17,744 nt of DNA from an uncultured Sphingomonas sp. (GCA_902806295.1 CADCWB010000013.1:1-17744); one strand, 5' to 3'. Positions 1 through 9,027 are shown, counted from the first letter of the stretch. Notes: generated by a model not told the origin, from the sequence alone. Numbers and translations are program-made.

Positions 1-539
1 GTGTCGACATCGACGCGGAAGATCTGCCCCTGGTCCTTGATGTTGATCATCTTCTCGAAGCGGTTGGAGGCATGCGGCTCACCCGACTGCTCCTCCGCCA
101 ACTCCTCGGCCGCGGCCGGAGCATGCTCGACCAGCACTTCCTTCAGCCGCTCGGCTTCCATCGCGCCGCGCTTCTCGTTCAAGCGCTGTCGCACCCGCCC
201 CATGGTAGCCGACAGCCGGCCTTCCTCGACTGGCTTCAGCAAATAATCCACGGCCTGCGCCTCGAACGCGCGTAGGGCATGATCGCCAAAGGCGGTGACG
301 AACACGAACAAGGGCGGCTCGACCTCCATCAGCCCCTGGATCACCGAGAAGCCGTCGAAGCCCGGCATTTGGATGTCGAGAAATACCAGGTCCGGCTTGT
401 GGGTCTTGATCGCGCGGATCGCCTCGCGGCCGTTGTTGGCGGTGGCGATCACCTCGATGTCGTCGTGAGCCTCCAGGCGCAGGCGAAGTCCCTGCGTGGC
501 CAGCGGCTCGTCGTCGACCAATATGGTACGAATGCTCAT
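1..539 (-). CDS. LytTR-family response regulator (3' end outside window)
   Basis: This is a DNA-binding response regulator of the LytR/AlgR type, and 179 complete codons are visible. The receiver domain covers roughly residues 1-120. It has the acidic pair D9/D10, the phosphoacceptor D55 in the context FLDIQMPG, the conserved T81 and K101 in DYLLKP. A charged linker follows, and the last visible residues (RFEKMINIKDQGQIFRVDVD) look like the start of the LytTR DNA-binding domain, which lies beyond base 1. The ATG is preceded by AAGGA at good spacing. It lies 32 bases after the stop of the sensor kinase gene, so the two are probably one operon and a cognate pair in which the kinase phosphorylates D55. 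The targets cannot be read from the sequence. Confidence 0.93.
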   Translation of the reverse strand, partial: MSIRTILVDDEPLATQGLRLRLEAHDDIEVIATANNGREAIRAIKTHKPDLVFLDIQMPGFDGFSVIQGLMEVEPPLFVFVTAFGDHALRAFEAQAVDYLLKPVEEGRLSATMGRVRQRLNEKRGAMEAERLKEVLVEHAPAAAEELAEEQSGEPHASNRFEKMINIKDQGQIFRVDVD

Positions 540-571
540 GTCAGTCCTTGTTCCTCGGAAGGTCGCGCGGT

Positions 572-1753
572 TCAGCCGGCCGCTGGGGCGGCATCGAGCG
601 GTATTTCAATGGTAACGCTAAACCCCCCATGTTCGTTCGTGCGTGTCGCGAAGCTGTGCCGCGCGCCATAGGCTTGCGCCAGACGGTCCTTGGTGTTCGC
701 CAGCCCGACGCCGGTCGACTGGGTCGCGACCAGCGCGTCCTGCCCTCCGGCGCCGTTGTCCGCCACTTCCATCCGCACACCATTCGCTTCGCGGCTGGCG
801 GAGATCCAGATGTCCGCTCCCGTCTCGCTCGGGGTGACGGCATATTTGATCGCATTCTCCACCAGAGGCTGAAGTAGCAGTGACGGCAAGCGCGCGCCGA
901 TGGTCGCCGCATCAATCCGGAAATGCGGTCGCAGCCGGTCCTCGAACCGCATCTTCTCGATCTCGAGATACAGCTTCAGCGTCTCCACTTCTTGGGCCAG
1001 CGTGACCTGCGCCGTCGGCTCGTTGGCCAACGTGTAGCGCAGGAAGGACGACAGCCGCGCCAGCATCGCATTGGCCCGCTCGGTCTGCTTCAGCAGCACT
1101 AGGGTAGAAATGCTGTTCAGCGTGTTGAACAGGAAGTGCGGATTGAGCTGATAGCGCAGCATCGCCAGCTGGGCGGTGCTCGCCTGGCTCTCCAGCTTCC
1201 CGCGCTGATCGATCTCCTCTTCCAGCAGCAGGTAATAGTTGATGCCATAATAAAGCGCCGACCAGGCCGCCAGCAGCGCGAAGTTCAGCAGGATCGCTCC
1301 GAAGTACTTGATCCCGACCGGCCGCGATCCCGGATCGACGAAGGTCGAATGGCTCCAGGTCTCGATGATCGAGAAGGCCGCCGACGCCATCACCACCGCC
1401 GCCAGGCTCAACACCACCGTATAAATCGCCCGAATGGTGATCAGCCGCCGGAACAGCGATCCCATCAGCAGGGTCAGCGAATAGCCGGTCGCGGTCAGCA
1501 GCAACGTATGCACCACGAACATCGCCGGCACCGCATTGGCGACCCCGCTTAACGTCCGCAGGATGAAATAGCCGCCCCAGCCGACCGACTGCAGGATCCA
1601 GAAGGCGCGGTTCTTGTCCGCGAAGAAGGGCACGTCCAGCCCGACCGTCTTGGCGATCGATCCGCGTCGGGGCTGGATGGCCAGCGGGCGTTTGACCGGC
1701 GTTGGCGCCGCGGCCGGCCGCTCGGCGGTCAGCGACGCGCTATCGGTCGCCAT
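572..1753 (-). CDS. LytS/YehU-type sensor histidine kinase
   Basis: This 393-residue membrane sensor kinase belongs to the His_kinase (PF06580) class that partners LytTR regulators. After a proline- and arginine-rich cytoplasmic N-terminus, about four hydrophobic segments span residues 48-175. A short charged coiled linker (LLLEEEIDQRGKLESQ) leads to the phosphoacceptor motif YQLNPHFLFNTLNSIS with H206. The ATP-binding domain follows, with the N-box LVENAIKY (N300), DNGAGG and GVGLANTKDRL. All catalytic motifs look intact. There is no periplasmic sensor domain of any size, so the stimulus is probably sensed in or at the membrane. The ATG at 1753 is the only plausible start and gives a usual family length. 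The response regulator follows 32 bases downstream on the same strand. The 152-base gap upstream separates this gene from the divergent peptidase gene and must hold both promoters. Confidence 0.94.
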   Translation of the reverse strand: MATDSASLTAERPAAAPTPVKRPLAIQPRRGSIAKTVGLDVPFFADKNRAFWILQSVGWGGYFILRTLSGVANAVPAMFVVHTLLLTATGYSLTLLMGSLFRRLITIRAIYTVVLSLAAVVMASAAFSIIETWSHSTFVDPGSRPVGIKYFGAILLNFALLAAWSALYYGINYYLLLEEEIDQRGKLESQASTAQLAMLRYQLNPHFLFNTLNSISTLVLLKQTERANAMLARLSSFLRYTLANEPTAQVTLAQEVETLKLYLEIEKMRFEDRLRPHFRIDAATIGARLPSLLLQPLVENAIKYAVTPSETGADIWISASREANGVRMEVADNGAGGQDALVATQSTGVGLANTKDRLAQAYGARHSFATRTNEHGGFSVTIEIPLDAAPAAG

Positions 1754-1905
1754 GATCTTGCCTGCCGGTCCGCTGCATCCCTCCCAATATAGTCCGCTGC
1801 GTGGCTCATTGCGAGCGCCATGCGCCGGGGCTCCTTCGCCTCGCGCTCATCGGACTTGTTCGCCGTTCAGCCCCGGTTAGAGCGGGCATCGAAAGGACGT
1901 CTTCC

Positions 1906-3846
1906 ATGACCCGCACCGCCATTCTACTGTCCACCGTCGTGGCGCTTGCCGCCTGCCAGACCGCTCCGGCGGTCAGCCCGCTGGCCGAGCCCGGCAATCC
2001 CGCGCTGCAGGCCAGCCGCACTGCCGGCGTCGCCCCTGTGCTCGCCACCGCCGATGCGGTCGATCCGCACAGCTATGCCCGGCCGTTGGAAGCGCGTGTC
2101 ACCAACGTCGCGCTCGACCTGGCGGTGGACTTCGCCGCCAAGCGCCTCGCCGGCACCGCCACCCTCGATATCGACCGGCGCCCTGACGCCCGCGTCATCG
2201 TGCTCGACCGGAAGGGTTACGAAGTTGAAAGCGTCACCGACGGCGCAGGCCGGCCGCTGGCCTACAGCCTCGGCGCAGCGGATGAGGAGCTCGGCACGCG
2301 GTTCCAGATCGAACTTGGCCCCGACACCCGCCGGCTCGTCATTCGCTACCGCTCGGCTCCGAACGCCAGCGCGCTGCAATGGCTCACCCCGGCCCAGACC
2401 GCCGGCAAGCAGCAGCCGTTTTTGTTCAGCCAGGGCCAGTCGATTGAGAACCGCAGCTGGATCCCGACCCAGGATTCGCCCGGCATTCGCCAGACCTGGT
2501 CGGCCCGGATCAGCGTTCCCTCTCCTCTCACGGCAGTGATGAGCGCTCCTGGTGGCGGAGAGGACGGAGACATAGGTGGGCCTAAGGACAAGGCCAGAAC
2601 GTTCGCTTTCAGCATGCCGCACCCGGTCGCGCCCTATCTCATTGCCATCGCGGTCGGTGACCTCAAGTTCCAATCCCTCGGCCCGCGCACCGGCGTCTGG
2701 GCCGAACCCGTCACCCTCCCGGCCGCCACGCGCGAGCTCGAAGACACGGAAAAGATGGTGATGGCGGCCGAGCAGCTGTTCGGCCCCTATCGCTGGGGCC
2801 GCTACGACATGATCGTGCTGCCGCCTTCCTTCCCGTTCGGCGGGATGGAGAACCCGACCCTGACCTTCCTCACCCCAACCTTTATCGCCGGGGACAAGAG
2901 CCTCACCAGCTTGATCGCCCATGAGCTGGCGCACAGCTGGTCGGGCAATCTCGCCACTAATGCCACCTGGGCCGACTTCTGGCTCAACGAGGGCACCACC
3001 ACCTATGCCGAGCGGCGGATCGTGGAAGCCATCTACGGGCCGGAAGTCGCCCGCCAGCAAGTTGCGCTCGGCATCGGCGCCCTTGGCAAAGCGGTTGAGG
3101 AGAATGGCGGTGCAACCGGCGCCGACACCCGTCTCGCGGTGGACCTGCGCGGCCGCCACCCCGATGCCGGGCTGACCGACATCGCCTATGAAAAGGGCGC
3201 CGCCTTTCTGCGGATGATTGAAGCCAACGTCGGCCGCGAGCGGTTCGACGACTACCTCCGCGGCTGGTTCGCTCGCCATTCTTTCCAGCCCGTCACCTCC
3301 GCCCTGTTCCTGGCCGACCTGCGCCAACACCTGATCCGCGGCGATCGGGCGCTGGAGCAGAAGCTGCAGCTTGAGCGATGGGTGTACCAGCCTGGCGTCC
3401 CGGCGAACTCGGTTCCCGCCGACCCGCAGGCGTTCGCCGAAGTCGACCGAGCCGCCGTCGCCGCCGGCCGCGGTGCGCTGCCAACCGCCGAGTGGGCGCA
3501 GTGGACCACGGACGAGCGACTGCGCTTTCTCCAGCGGCTGCCGCGCAAGCAGGGCCGAGCAGCGCTCACCCGCCTCGACCAAGCGCTCGGCCTCAACCAG
3601 ACCGGCAACATGGAGGTGAAGTTTGCCTGGCTCGAGCTCGCCGTCGCCAACCGCTATGACCCGGCGGTGCCCGCCCTGGAACAGTTCCTGACCAGCCAGG
3701 GCCGGGGCAAGTTCGTTCGTCCACTGATCCGGACGCTGGCCGCTGATACCTCCTGGGGCCGGCCGATCGCGGCCCGAGTCTATCGTCGCGCGCGGCCGCT
3801 TTATCATCCGATCGTGACCCGCAATCTGGATGAACTAAAGCTCTGA
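1906..3846 (+). CDS. M1-family zinc aminopeptidase lipoprotein (LTA4H-like)
   Basis: This is an exported M1 metallopeptidase of 646 residues, related to leukotriene-A4-hydrolase-type aminopeptidases that remove N-terminal residues from peptides. The ATG at 1906 is chosen because GAAAGGACG lies just upstream and because it begins a lipoprotein signal (MTRTAILLSTVVALAAC, lipobox LAAC, C17). The frame is open for 35 more codons upstream, but those encode no credible leader. The M1 exopeptidase motif GGMENP is at 312-317. The zinc site HELAH (339-343) is followed after exactly 18 residues by the third ligand E362. The transition-state tyrosine is probably Y428. The N-terminal part is the M1 saddle domain. 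The last 140 or so residues match the helical C-terminal domain of the LTA4H group. A Gly/Asp-rich insertion (GGGEDGDIGGPKD) around 2551-2590 looks like a surface loop. The likely location is the periplasmic face of a membrane. Confidence 0.95.
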   Translation: MTRTAILLSTVVALAACQTAPAVSPLAEPGNPALQASRTAGVAPVLATADAVDPHSYARPLEARVTNVALDLAVDFAAKRLAGTATLDIDRRPDARVIVLDRKGYEVESVTDGAGRPLAYSLGAADEELGTRFQIELGPDTRRLVIRYRSAPNASALQWLTPAQTAGKQQPFLFSQGQSIENRSWIPTQDSPGIRQTWSARISVPSPLTAVMSAPGGGEDGDIGGPKDKARTFAFSMPHPVAPYLIAIAVGDLKFQSLGPRTGVWAEPVTLPAATRELEDTEKMVMAAEQLFGPYRWGRYDMIVLPPSFPFGGMENPTLTFLTPTFIAGDKSLTSLIAHELAHSWSGNLATNATWADFWLNEGTTTYAERRIVEAIYGPEVARQQVALGIGALGKAVEENGGATGADTRLAVDLRGRHPDAGLTDIAYEKGAAFLRMIEANVGRERFDDYLRGWFARHSFQPVTSALFLADLRQHLIRGDRALEQKLQLERWVYQPGVPANSVPADPQAFAEVDRAAVAAGRGALPTAEWAQWTTDERLRFLQRLPRKQGRAALTRLDQALGLNQTGNMEVKFAWLELAVANRYDPAVPALEQFLTSQGRGKFVRPLIRTLAADTSWGRPIAARVYRRARPLYHPIVTRNLDELKL

Positions 3847-3893
3847 GAGGACCCAAACTTTAACTTCGCCTCAACCCTCTTGCCTTAACTCCC

Positions 3894-6251
3894 ATGGGAA
3901 CCGGCAAGCGAGGCGATGTGTACGAGGCACCTGACCGATACAAGCGGATGATCGCGGCGCGGCTTCCTGACGGTGAGTCGGTCGCCGCGGTTAAGGACGT
4001 TGAGCGGACGGCTTCACCGTTGCGCGACGTCCAGCTCATCTCGCGCGGACAGCTCGCCCCCTTCTTCGCCGCTGCGAACGTGGTGGCGACCTTGCTGTTC
4101 TGCGCTGCCCTGTGGGGCTCGGTTCCGACTGAGTATCTCCTGCCCTGGACCGCCACCGTCGGTGCGCTCAATATGGTCGCCATGCGCTGGTCGCAGCACC
4201 AGGCGGTGACCTGCGTCGGTCGCTCGGGCAAGGCCGTTCCGCCATCGCAGATGATCGGCGACGTGCTGGTCCGCGCCGCCGCCTGGCTCAGCCTGCCCCT
4301 TTACCTATTCCCCTCGCTGAGCCCCGGCGACCAGGTCATCGCCGGCTCGATCATCGCCGGGGTCGGCGTGGCGGGTCTCGGTCTGGTCGTCGTGCCTGCC
4401 TGCGCAACCGCTTGGATGGTCGCCTTCACGCTCGGCATGTCGGTCGCCATGCTGCTGGCCCGCACCACGATTCCCTTTCAGCACATGCTGGCGATCCTGT
4501 TCACCCTCGGAGTGTCGATCTTCGGCGTGATGATTGTCGCTCGCTGGGCCTTTCGCCAGCTGGTGGCCAACGCCGACATGGGCTCCCAATCCGAAAGCGC
4601 CTCGCTCCTGCTGCAGGAATATGAGCAGCGTGGGGTCGGCTGGCTGTGGCAGATCGACGCTGAGAATCGGGTTACGTACATTTCCAGCCGGATGACCGCG
4701 CTATTGGCGCGCCCGTCCAGCCAGCTGATCGGCCAGTCGCTGCCTGGCCTGCTCGGCGGCCATGCCGAGCTTGGCCGGATATTGCTCGGAAAGCAGCCGT
4801 TCCTGAACCTCGAAATGGAACTTAAGACCGCGCACGGTCGCCGCTGGATCGCGATGGCGGGCGACCCGATCATCGACACGGCGGGCCGTTTCGAAGGCTT
4901 CCGCGGCGTCGGGTCGGATATCACCGACATCCGCCACACCCAGGAACGCCTCACCCACCTTGCCAATGTCGACGTGCTCTCCGGCTTGCCCAACCGCGGC
5001 CGGGTCCGTCAGTTGCTCGGCGAGGCCTTGCGGACGGCCACTTCGACCAGCGTGCCGTGCGCGATCATGTTTCTGGACCTCGACGGCTTCAAACCCGTCA
5101 ATGATACGTTCGGTCACCCCAAGGGCGACGCGGTTCTGCAAGCAGTCGCCAAGCGGCTGTGCGATCAGGTCGGAGGCGACGGCCATGTCGGGCGAATGGG
5201 CGGCGATGAGTTCGCCGTGGTCATCCCCGATGCGCAAAGCCGCAAGAAAGTTGAACAGCTCGCCGAGCGGATCATCGGCTCGATCGCCGATCCCTACACC
5301 ATCGATGGGATCGAGATCCGGATCGGCGTGTCGATTGGTTGTGCGTTCGGCCCGATCGACGGTGCAACGGTTGATGACCTGATCCTCAAGGCCGACCTGG
5401 CTCTCTACCAAGCCAAGGATGCCGGCCGTGGAGTCGCCCGTTACTTCAGCCATGAGCTGCAGCATGAGCAGGAAGATCGGGTCAGGCTCGAGGCCGACAT
5501 TCGGGCCGCGCTGGAGATCCGGCAGTTCCACCTCGCGTTCCAGCCGCTGGTCAGCGCAAAGACCCAGAAGTTGGTCGGGTTCGAAGCGCTGCTGCGCTGG
5601 AATCATCCTAAGCGCGGCTTTGTCCCGCCTAATGTGTTCATCCCGATCGCCGAAGAGTGCGGGCTGATGGCCGCGCTCGGCGAGTTCGTGATTGAGGAGG
5701 CGTGCAAGGCGGCGGCGACCTGGCCGGAGCCGATTACCGTCGCCCTCAATATCAGCCCCAAGCAGATCATCCTGCCCGCGCTGCCCAACATGGTTAGCCA
5801 GGCGCTGGCACGGCACAAGTTGGCCGGCAACCGCATTGAGCTGGAAGTCACCGAAGGCGTCTTCCTGGATGACGACACCCGTACCCTCGCTGTGCTCGGC
5901 CGACTGCGCCAGCTCGGCGTCGGCATCGCGCTCGACGACTTCGGCACCGGCTATTCTTCGATCGGCTACCTGAACAAAGCCGTGTTCCACAAACTCAAGA
6001 TCGACGGCAGCTTCGTCCGCGAGGCCGGCAACAAGGCCGGCAACGTCGCCATCATCCAATCGATCGTGCAATTGGCCAAGAGCTTCCGGATGTCCGTCAC
6101 CGCGGAGGGGGTCGAGACCGCCGAGGACTTCGAGCGGATGCGCGAACTCGGTTGCGACACCATCCAGGGCTATCTGTTCGGCAAGCCGCTCAGCTACGAC
6201 CGCGCGAACCAGATGGTGCTCGGCCTCAACGCCAAGCGGCTGGCGGGCTAG
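3894..6251 (+). CDS. Membrane PAS-GGDEF-EAL cyclic-di-GMP enzyme
   Basis: This 785-residue composite protein turns over the second messenger c-di-GMP. Hydrophobic segments lie between about residues 50 and 225, followed by a PAS domain (about 240-350), a GGDEF domain (about 355-515) and an EAL domain (about 525-770). The cyclase motif GGDEF is intact at 436-440. The inhibitory I-site (RxxD five residues before it) is absent and replaced by GGDG. The phosphodiesterase half keeps the EAL motif at 564-566, the N of ALNIS, the E of LEVTE, the DDFGTGYSS loop, the K of KIDGSF, AEGVET and the Q of IQGYLFGKPL. Both activities are therefore possible. The ATG at 3894 has no clear ribosome binding site. 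GTG 3918 is an alternative start with a close GAGG. The gene follows the peptidase by 47 bases and may be co-transcribed with it. Confidence 0.95.
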   Translation: MGTGKRGDVYEAPDRYKRMIAARLPDGESVAAVKDVERTASPLRDVQLISRGQLAPFFAAANVVATLLFCAALWGSVPTEYLLPWTATVGALNMVAMRWSQHQAVTCVGRSGKAVPPSQMIGDVLVRAAAWLSLPLYLFPSLSPGDQVIAGSIIAGVGVAGLGLVVVPACATAWMVAFTLGMSVAMLLARTTIPFQHMLAILFTLGVSIFGVMIVARWAFRQLVANADMGSQSESASLLLQEYEQRGVGWLWQIDAENRVTYISSRMTALLARPSSQLIGQSLPGLLGGHAELGRILLGKQPFLNLEMELKTAHGRRWIAMAGDPIIDTAGRFEGFRGVGSDITDIRHTQERLTHLANVDVLSGLPNRGRVRQLLGEALRTATSTSVPCAIMFLDLDGFKPVNDTFGHPKGDAVLQAVAKRLCDQVGGDGHVGRMGGDEFAVVIPDAQSRKKVEQLAERIIGSIADPYTIDGIEIRIGVSIGCAFGPIDGATVDDLILKADLALYQAKDAGRGVARYFSHELQHEQEDRVRLEADIRAALEIRQFHLAFQPLVSAKTQKLVGFEALLRWNHPKRGFVPPNVFIPIAEECGLMAALGEFVIEEACKAAATWPEPITVALNISPKQIILPALPNMVSQALARHKLAGNRIELEVTEGVFLDDDTRTLAVLGRLRQLGVGIALDDFGTGYSSIGYLNKAVFHKLKIDGSFVREAGNKAGNVAIIQSIVQLAKSFRMSVTAEGVETAEDFERMRELGCDTIQGYLFGKPLSYDRANQMVLGLNAKRLAG

Positions 6252-6257
6252 GGCTCC

Positions 6258-6551
6258 TCAGCGGGCCGGCTGCGGTGCGACGCCCCAGCGGGCGGCTACG
6301 AACGCCTTGGCTTCCTCGAACTCGCGGACGGTGACTCGGCCGTCCTTGTTGCCGTCGGCGACTTCCTTCAGTCTCCCGACCGCCGCCTGCGCTTCGTACA
6401 GCGTCAGCCAGCCGTCCCGGTTCTCATCGGAGGTCTTGAGCGCCCAGGCATGAAGCTGCGGATCCCGGTCCAACAGCGCCAAGGCATCCGGGTTGATGGG
6501 CTCGGCTGAACTCGCGCCGATCATTGCGGAAATCAGAAGGCTTGTCAGCAT
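6258..6551 (-). CDS. Small exported EF-hand calcium-binding protein
   Basis: This 97-residue protein has a short signal peptide (MLTSLLISAMIGASSA, probable cleavage after residue 16) and two canonical EF-hand loops, DENRDGWLTLYE (42-53) and DGNKDGRVTVRE (66-77). Both loops have acidic or amide ligands at positions 1, 3 and 5, glycine at 6, a hydrophobic residue at 8 and glutamate at 12. Real calcium binding in the periplasm is therefore likely. There is no other domain. Its stop is six bases from the stop of the convergent GGDEF-EAL gene. It is transcribed in the same direction as the hybrid kinase upstream, with a 66-base gap, so read-through from that gene is possible. The ribosome binding site is weak. 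The biological role is unknown. Confidence 0.85.
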   Translation of the reverse strand: MLTSLLISAMIGASSAEPINPDALALLDRDPQLHAWALKTSDENRDGWLTLYEAQAAVGRLKEVADGNKDGRVTVREFEEAKAFVAARWGVAPQPAR

Positions 6552-6617
6552 CGTCAGCGGTCCAGTCCGAGCAGTACTTGGTTGAACGCACCAGGGTGCT
6601 GTTCGCTTCGCGGAAGT

Positions 6618-8954
6618 TTATGCGACCTTGGAAGCGAGTGCGGCCCGCACGGCGTCGTCCAGCGCCTCCGCTCGAAACGGCTTGGCCAACAGGGTTGCCT
6701 CGGGTGCGGCGCGCTTGATCGCCTCGGTCTCGTTATAGCCGGAAACGAACAATATCAGCTGCTCGGGGTTGGCCGAGCGTATCTCCTTCGCGACCTCTGC
6801 CCCGCTCAGGCCAGGCATGACGAAATCCACCACCACCAGATCGGCTGCGGCCTTACGGTATTCGGCTAGCCCTTCGCTGCCATCGTGGGCCTCGCGAACG
6901 TCGTAGCCCAGTTCCTCCAATGTCGAGACCACGAAACCGCGGACGTCAGGATCGTCGTCGATGACCAGCACCGTTCCCCCGATGGGGGGTCGTGTTTCGA
7001 CCCCCTGCTCACTCGCCGTCGGGTTCACCTGCGCGTCAGCCGGCGCCCGCCGGAAGTACAACTTGATGCAAGTGCCCTCGCCCGGCGTGCTGATGATCCG
7101 CGCGGTGCCGCCCGATTGCCGCGCCACCCCATAGACCATCGACAGACCTAGTCCGGTCCCCTTGCCCACCTCCTTGGTGGTGAAGAACGGGTCGAACGCC
7201 CGCTCCACGACCTCCGGCGGCATGCCGGTGCCGGTATCGCCGATGCTCAGCTCGATGTATTCCCCGTCGTCGAGCTCGGGATCGTTGCCGGCCACCGTGA
7301 GATGCTCGGTCCGGAACGACAGTATTCCGCCTTCCGGCATGGCGTCTCGGGCGTTGATCGCCAGGTTCAGGACCGCAAGCTCCAATTGGGTCGGGTCGGC
7401 CAGGACAGGCACCCGATGGCTGTCGAGCTCGAACTCCTTGGCGATACCCGGACCCAACACATTGCGCAGCAGCGGGCGCATGTTCTCGATCAACGGCCCG
7501 ACCAGCGTCGGCTGCACTTCCAGCCGCTGGACCCGGCTGAACGCCAGCAGCTGCGCGGTCAGGCGCGCGCCGCGCTCCGCCGCGTCCAGCGCGTTTCTGG
7601 CATAGCGCTGCAGCTTCGGGTCCTGCTCACGCTTGGCAATGAGATCGAGTCCGCCGACCACCACCGTCAACAGGTTGTTGAAGTCGTGCGCGATGCCGCC
7701 GGTCAGCTGGCCCAACGCTTCCATCTTTTGGCTCTGGCGCAGCTGTTCCTGCGCGCCGCGCAACTCCGTTACGTCGCGCGCTTCGCCGACCAGGTAGATC
7801 GGCGTGCCGTCCGGTCCGAGCACCGGCTTGACCGACGCCAGGTGTGTCGCCGCCTGCCCGTTGCAGCGAATCCGCAATTCCGCTTCCGCCGTCGCTCCCT
7901 CAGCCGCCCGCTCAATCAGCCGCCGCATTGCTTGCCCCGCCTCGGGATCGTCTACGACCGGCGGCATCTCCCATGCCAACCGGCCCGCGATCTGCTCGGA
8001 CGACAGCCCCAATAGATCACGGGCAGTCTTGTTCATCTCCAGATAGCGCCCGTCCGGCGACATCAGGCAGATCATCTCCAGCGCCGTGTCGAACACCGCG
8101 CGGAAGCGCTTCTCGCTGGCGACCAGCTCGGCCGACTGCTCGGCCAACATCGCCTTCAGCTCCAGCTCGCCACGCTTGGCCAGCGTCACGTCGAACGCCG
8201 CCCCGATGAAGCCGACCAGCTCCCCATCCGGCCCGAACCGCGGGCGAGAGACGGAGCGCAGCCAGCGCCACTGGCCATCGTGCCGCTTGTAGCGCGCTTC
8301 CAGCGTGAACGGCTGCAGCGTTGCTTCCCCGGTCATGCTCTCGGCGACCAGCCGGTCCCAATCGTCCGGATGGATGAAGTCGCGCCACTCATGCGTGCCG
8401 ACCTCGGCCCGAGTCAGGCCGGCGAACTCCAGATAGGCGTCGTTGACGAACTCCCGCTGCCGGTCGAGCCTGGTCACCCACATCATCACCGGCGCCGAGT
8501 CCGCAATGCGCCGGAAGCGCGCTTCCGACTCGCGCAGCGCCCGTTCCGCCACCCGCTGCTCGGTGACGTCCTGCACGATGATCGTCACGCCCAGCACTTC
8601 GCACGTGACTGGGTCGCGCTGCGGCATATATTCCGTCTGCAGCGCCAGCTTGCCGCGTTCGAGATGATCAAACTCCGCCGCGAACCACTGCCGCTCACCG
8701 GCCAGCGCCTGCGCCAGCAGCGGCCCGCGCGCGGCATAGGCGTCGGCCCCCAGCAACTCGCGCATGGTCACGCCCAGCACCTCGCCCCGCGGCCGGCCGA
8801 AGAATTCGGCAAAGCTGCGATTGCAGAAGCGGTAACGCTCGTGCCGATCCACGAAGCACAGCAGCATCGGCAAGGCGTCGGCGATGCCCAGCACCTGGGT
8901 AAAATCCCATGCCGGCACGCGCCCGTTAACGCCCAAAGAATCGGCGGCCCCCAT
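6618..8954 (-). CDS. Orphan hybrid sensor kinase, PAS-PAS-PAS-HisKA-HATPase-REC
   Basis: This is a soluble hybrid histidine kinase of 778 residues without membrane segments. Three PAS modules occupy about residues 16-130, 145-260 (FIHPDDW and a PAC tail) and 280-400. The dimerisation domain carries GGIAHDFNNLL with the phosphoacceptor H423. The ATPase domain has LAINARDAMPEGG, DTGTGMPPEV, FDPFFTTK and GKGTGLGLSMVYG. The C-terminal receiver domain (about 655-775) has VIDDDPD, phosphoacceptor D710 in VVDFVMPG, and KPF near the end. All key residues are present. The sensed signal is probably cytoplasmic (a ligand, redox state or a cofactor bound by a PAS domain), but no cofactor residue can be assigned. 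No partner phosphotransfer protein or output regulator is adjacent. Two inverted repeats lie upstream of the start. Confidence 0.94.
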   Translation of the reverse strand: MGAADSLGVNGRVPAWDFTQVLGIADALPMLLCFVDRHERYRFCNRSFAEFFGRPRGEVLGVTMRELLGADAYAARGPLLAQALAGERQWFAAEFDHLERGKLALQTEYMPQRDPVTCEVLGVTIIVQDVTEQRVAERALRESEARFRRIADSAPVMMWVTRLDRQREFVNDAYLEFAGLTRAEVGTHEWRDFIHPDDWDRLVAESMTGEATLQPFTLEARYKRHDGQWRWLRSVSRPRFGPDGELVGFIGAAFDVTLAKRGELELKAMLAEQSAELVASEKRFRAVFDTALEMICLMSPDGRYLEMNKTARDLLGLSSEQIAGRLAWEMPPVVDDPEAGQAMRRLIERAAEGATAEAELRIRCNGQAATHLASVKPVLGPDGTPIYLVGEARDVTELRGAQEQLRQSQKMEALGQLTGGIAHDFNNLLTVVVGGLDLIAKREQDPKLQRYARNALDAAERGARLTAQLLAFSRVQRLEVQPTLVGPLIENMRPLLRNVLGPGIAKEFELDSHRVPVLADPTQLELAVLNLAINARDAMPEGGILSFRTEHLTVAGNDPELDDGEYIELSIGDTGTGMPPEVVERAFDPFFTTKEVGKGTGLGLSMVYGVARQSGGTARIISTPGEGTCIKLYFRRAPADAQVNPTASEQGVETRPPIGGTVLVIDDDPDVRGFVVSTLEELGYDVREAHDGSEGLAEYRKAAADLVVVDFVMPGLSGAEVAKEIRSANPEQLILFVSGYNETEAIKRAAPEATLLAKPFRAEALDDAVRAALASKVA

Positions 8955-8973
8955 GAGTGCAGCCTAATCCTTT

Positions 8974-8996
8974 CCGCGCGCCACGCAATCGCGCGG
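8974..8996. promoter_or_regulatory. Inverted repeat near the hybrid-kinase start
   Basis: Perfect 7-base arms CCGCGCG (8974-8980) and CGCGCGG (8990-8996) flank a 9-base spacer. The site begins 20 bases upstream of the kinase start codon on the minus strand, so it would lie in the leader mRNA or over the promoter. It could be an mRNA hairpin affecting translation or an operator. In such GC-rich sequence a chance match is also possible. Confidence 0.3.
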
Positions 8997-9010
8997 GCTC
9001 TGTCCTACAG

Positions 9011-9027
9011 CTAACCTAGCAGGTTAG
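9011..9027. promoter_or_regulatory. 17-base inverted repeat upstream of hybrid kinase
   Basis: Perfect 7-base arms CTAACCT and AGGTTAG flank the 3-base centre AGC. The repeat lies 57-73 bases upstream of the hybrid-kinase start. Its AT content is above that of its surroundings, and there is no T-run after it on either strand, so an intrinsic terminator is unlikely. A dimeric regulator binding site is the simplest reading. No factor can be named. Confidence 0.4.

Noticed and set aside
1924..3807. 627-codon open frame antisense to the M1 peptidase gene
   Set aside because: It lies wholly opposite a gene with intact catalytic motifs, its peptide is Gly/Arg/Ala-rich without any family motif, and long antisense frames are common in GC-rich DNA.
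4701..6071. 456-codon open frame antisense to the GGDEF-EAL gene
   Set aside because: It is a codon-bias shadow of the catalytic domains on the plus strand; no motif or ribosome binding site supports it.
6588..6599. Hairpin GCACC-AG-GGTGC between the EF-hand and hybrid-kinase genes as a terminator
   Set aside because: The stem is short, the loop is only two bases, and no U-run follows on the minus strand.
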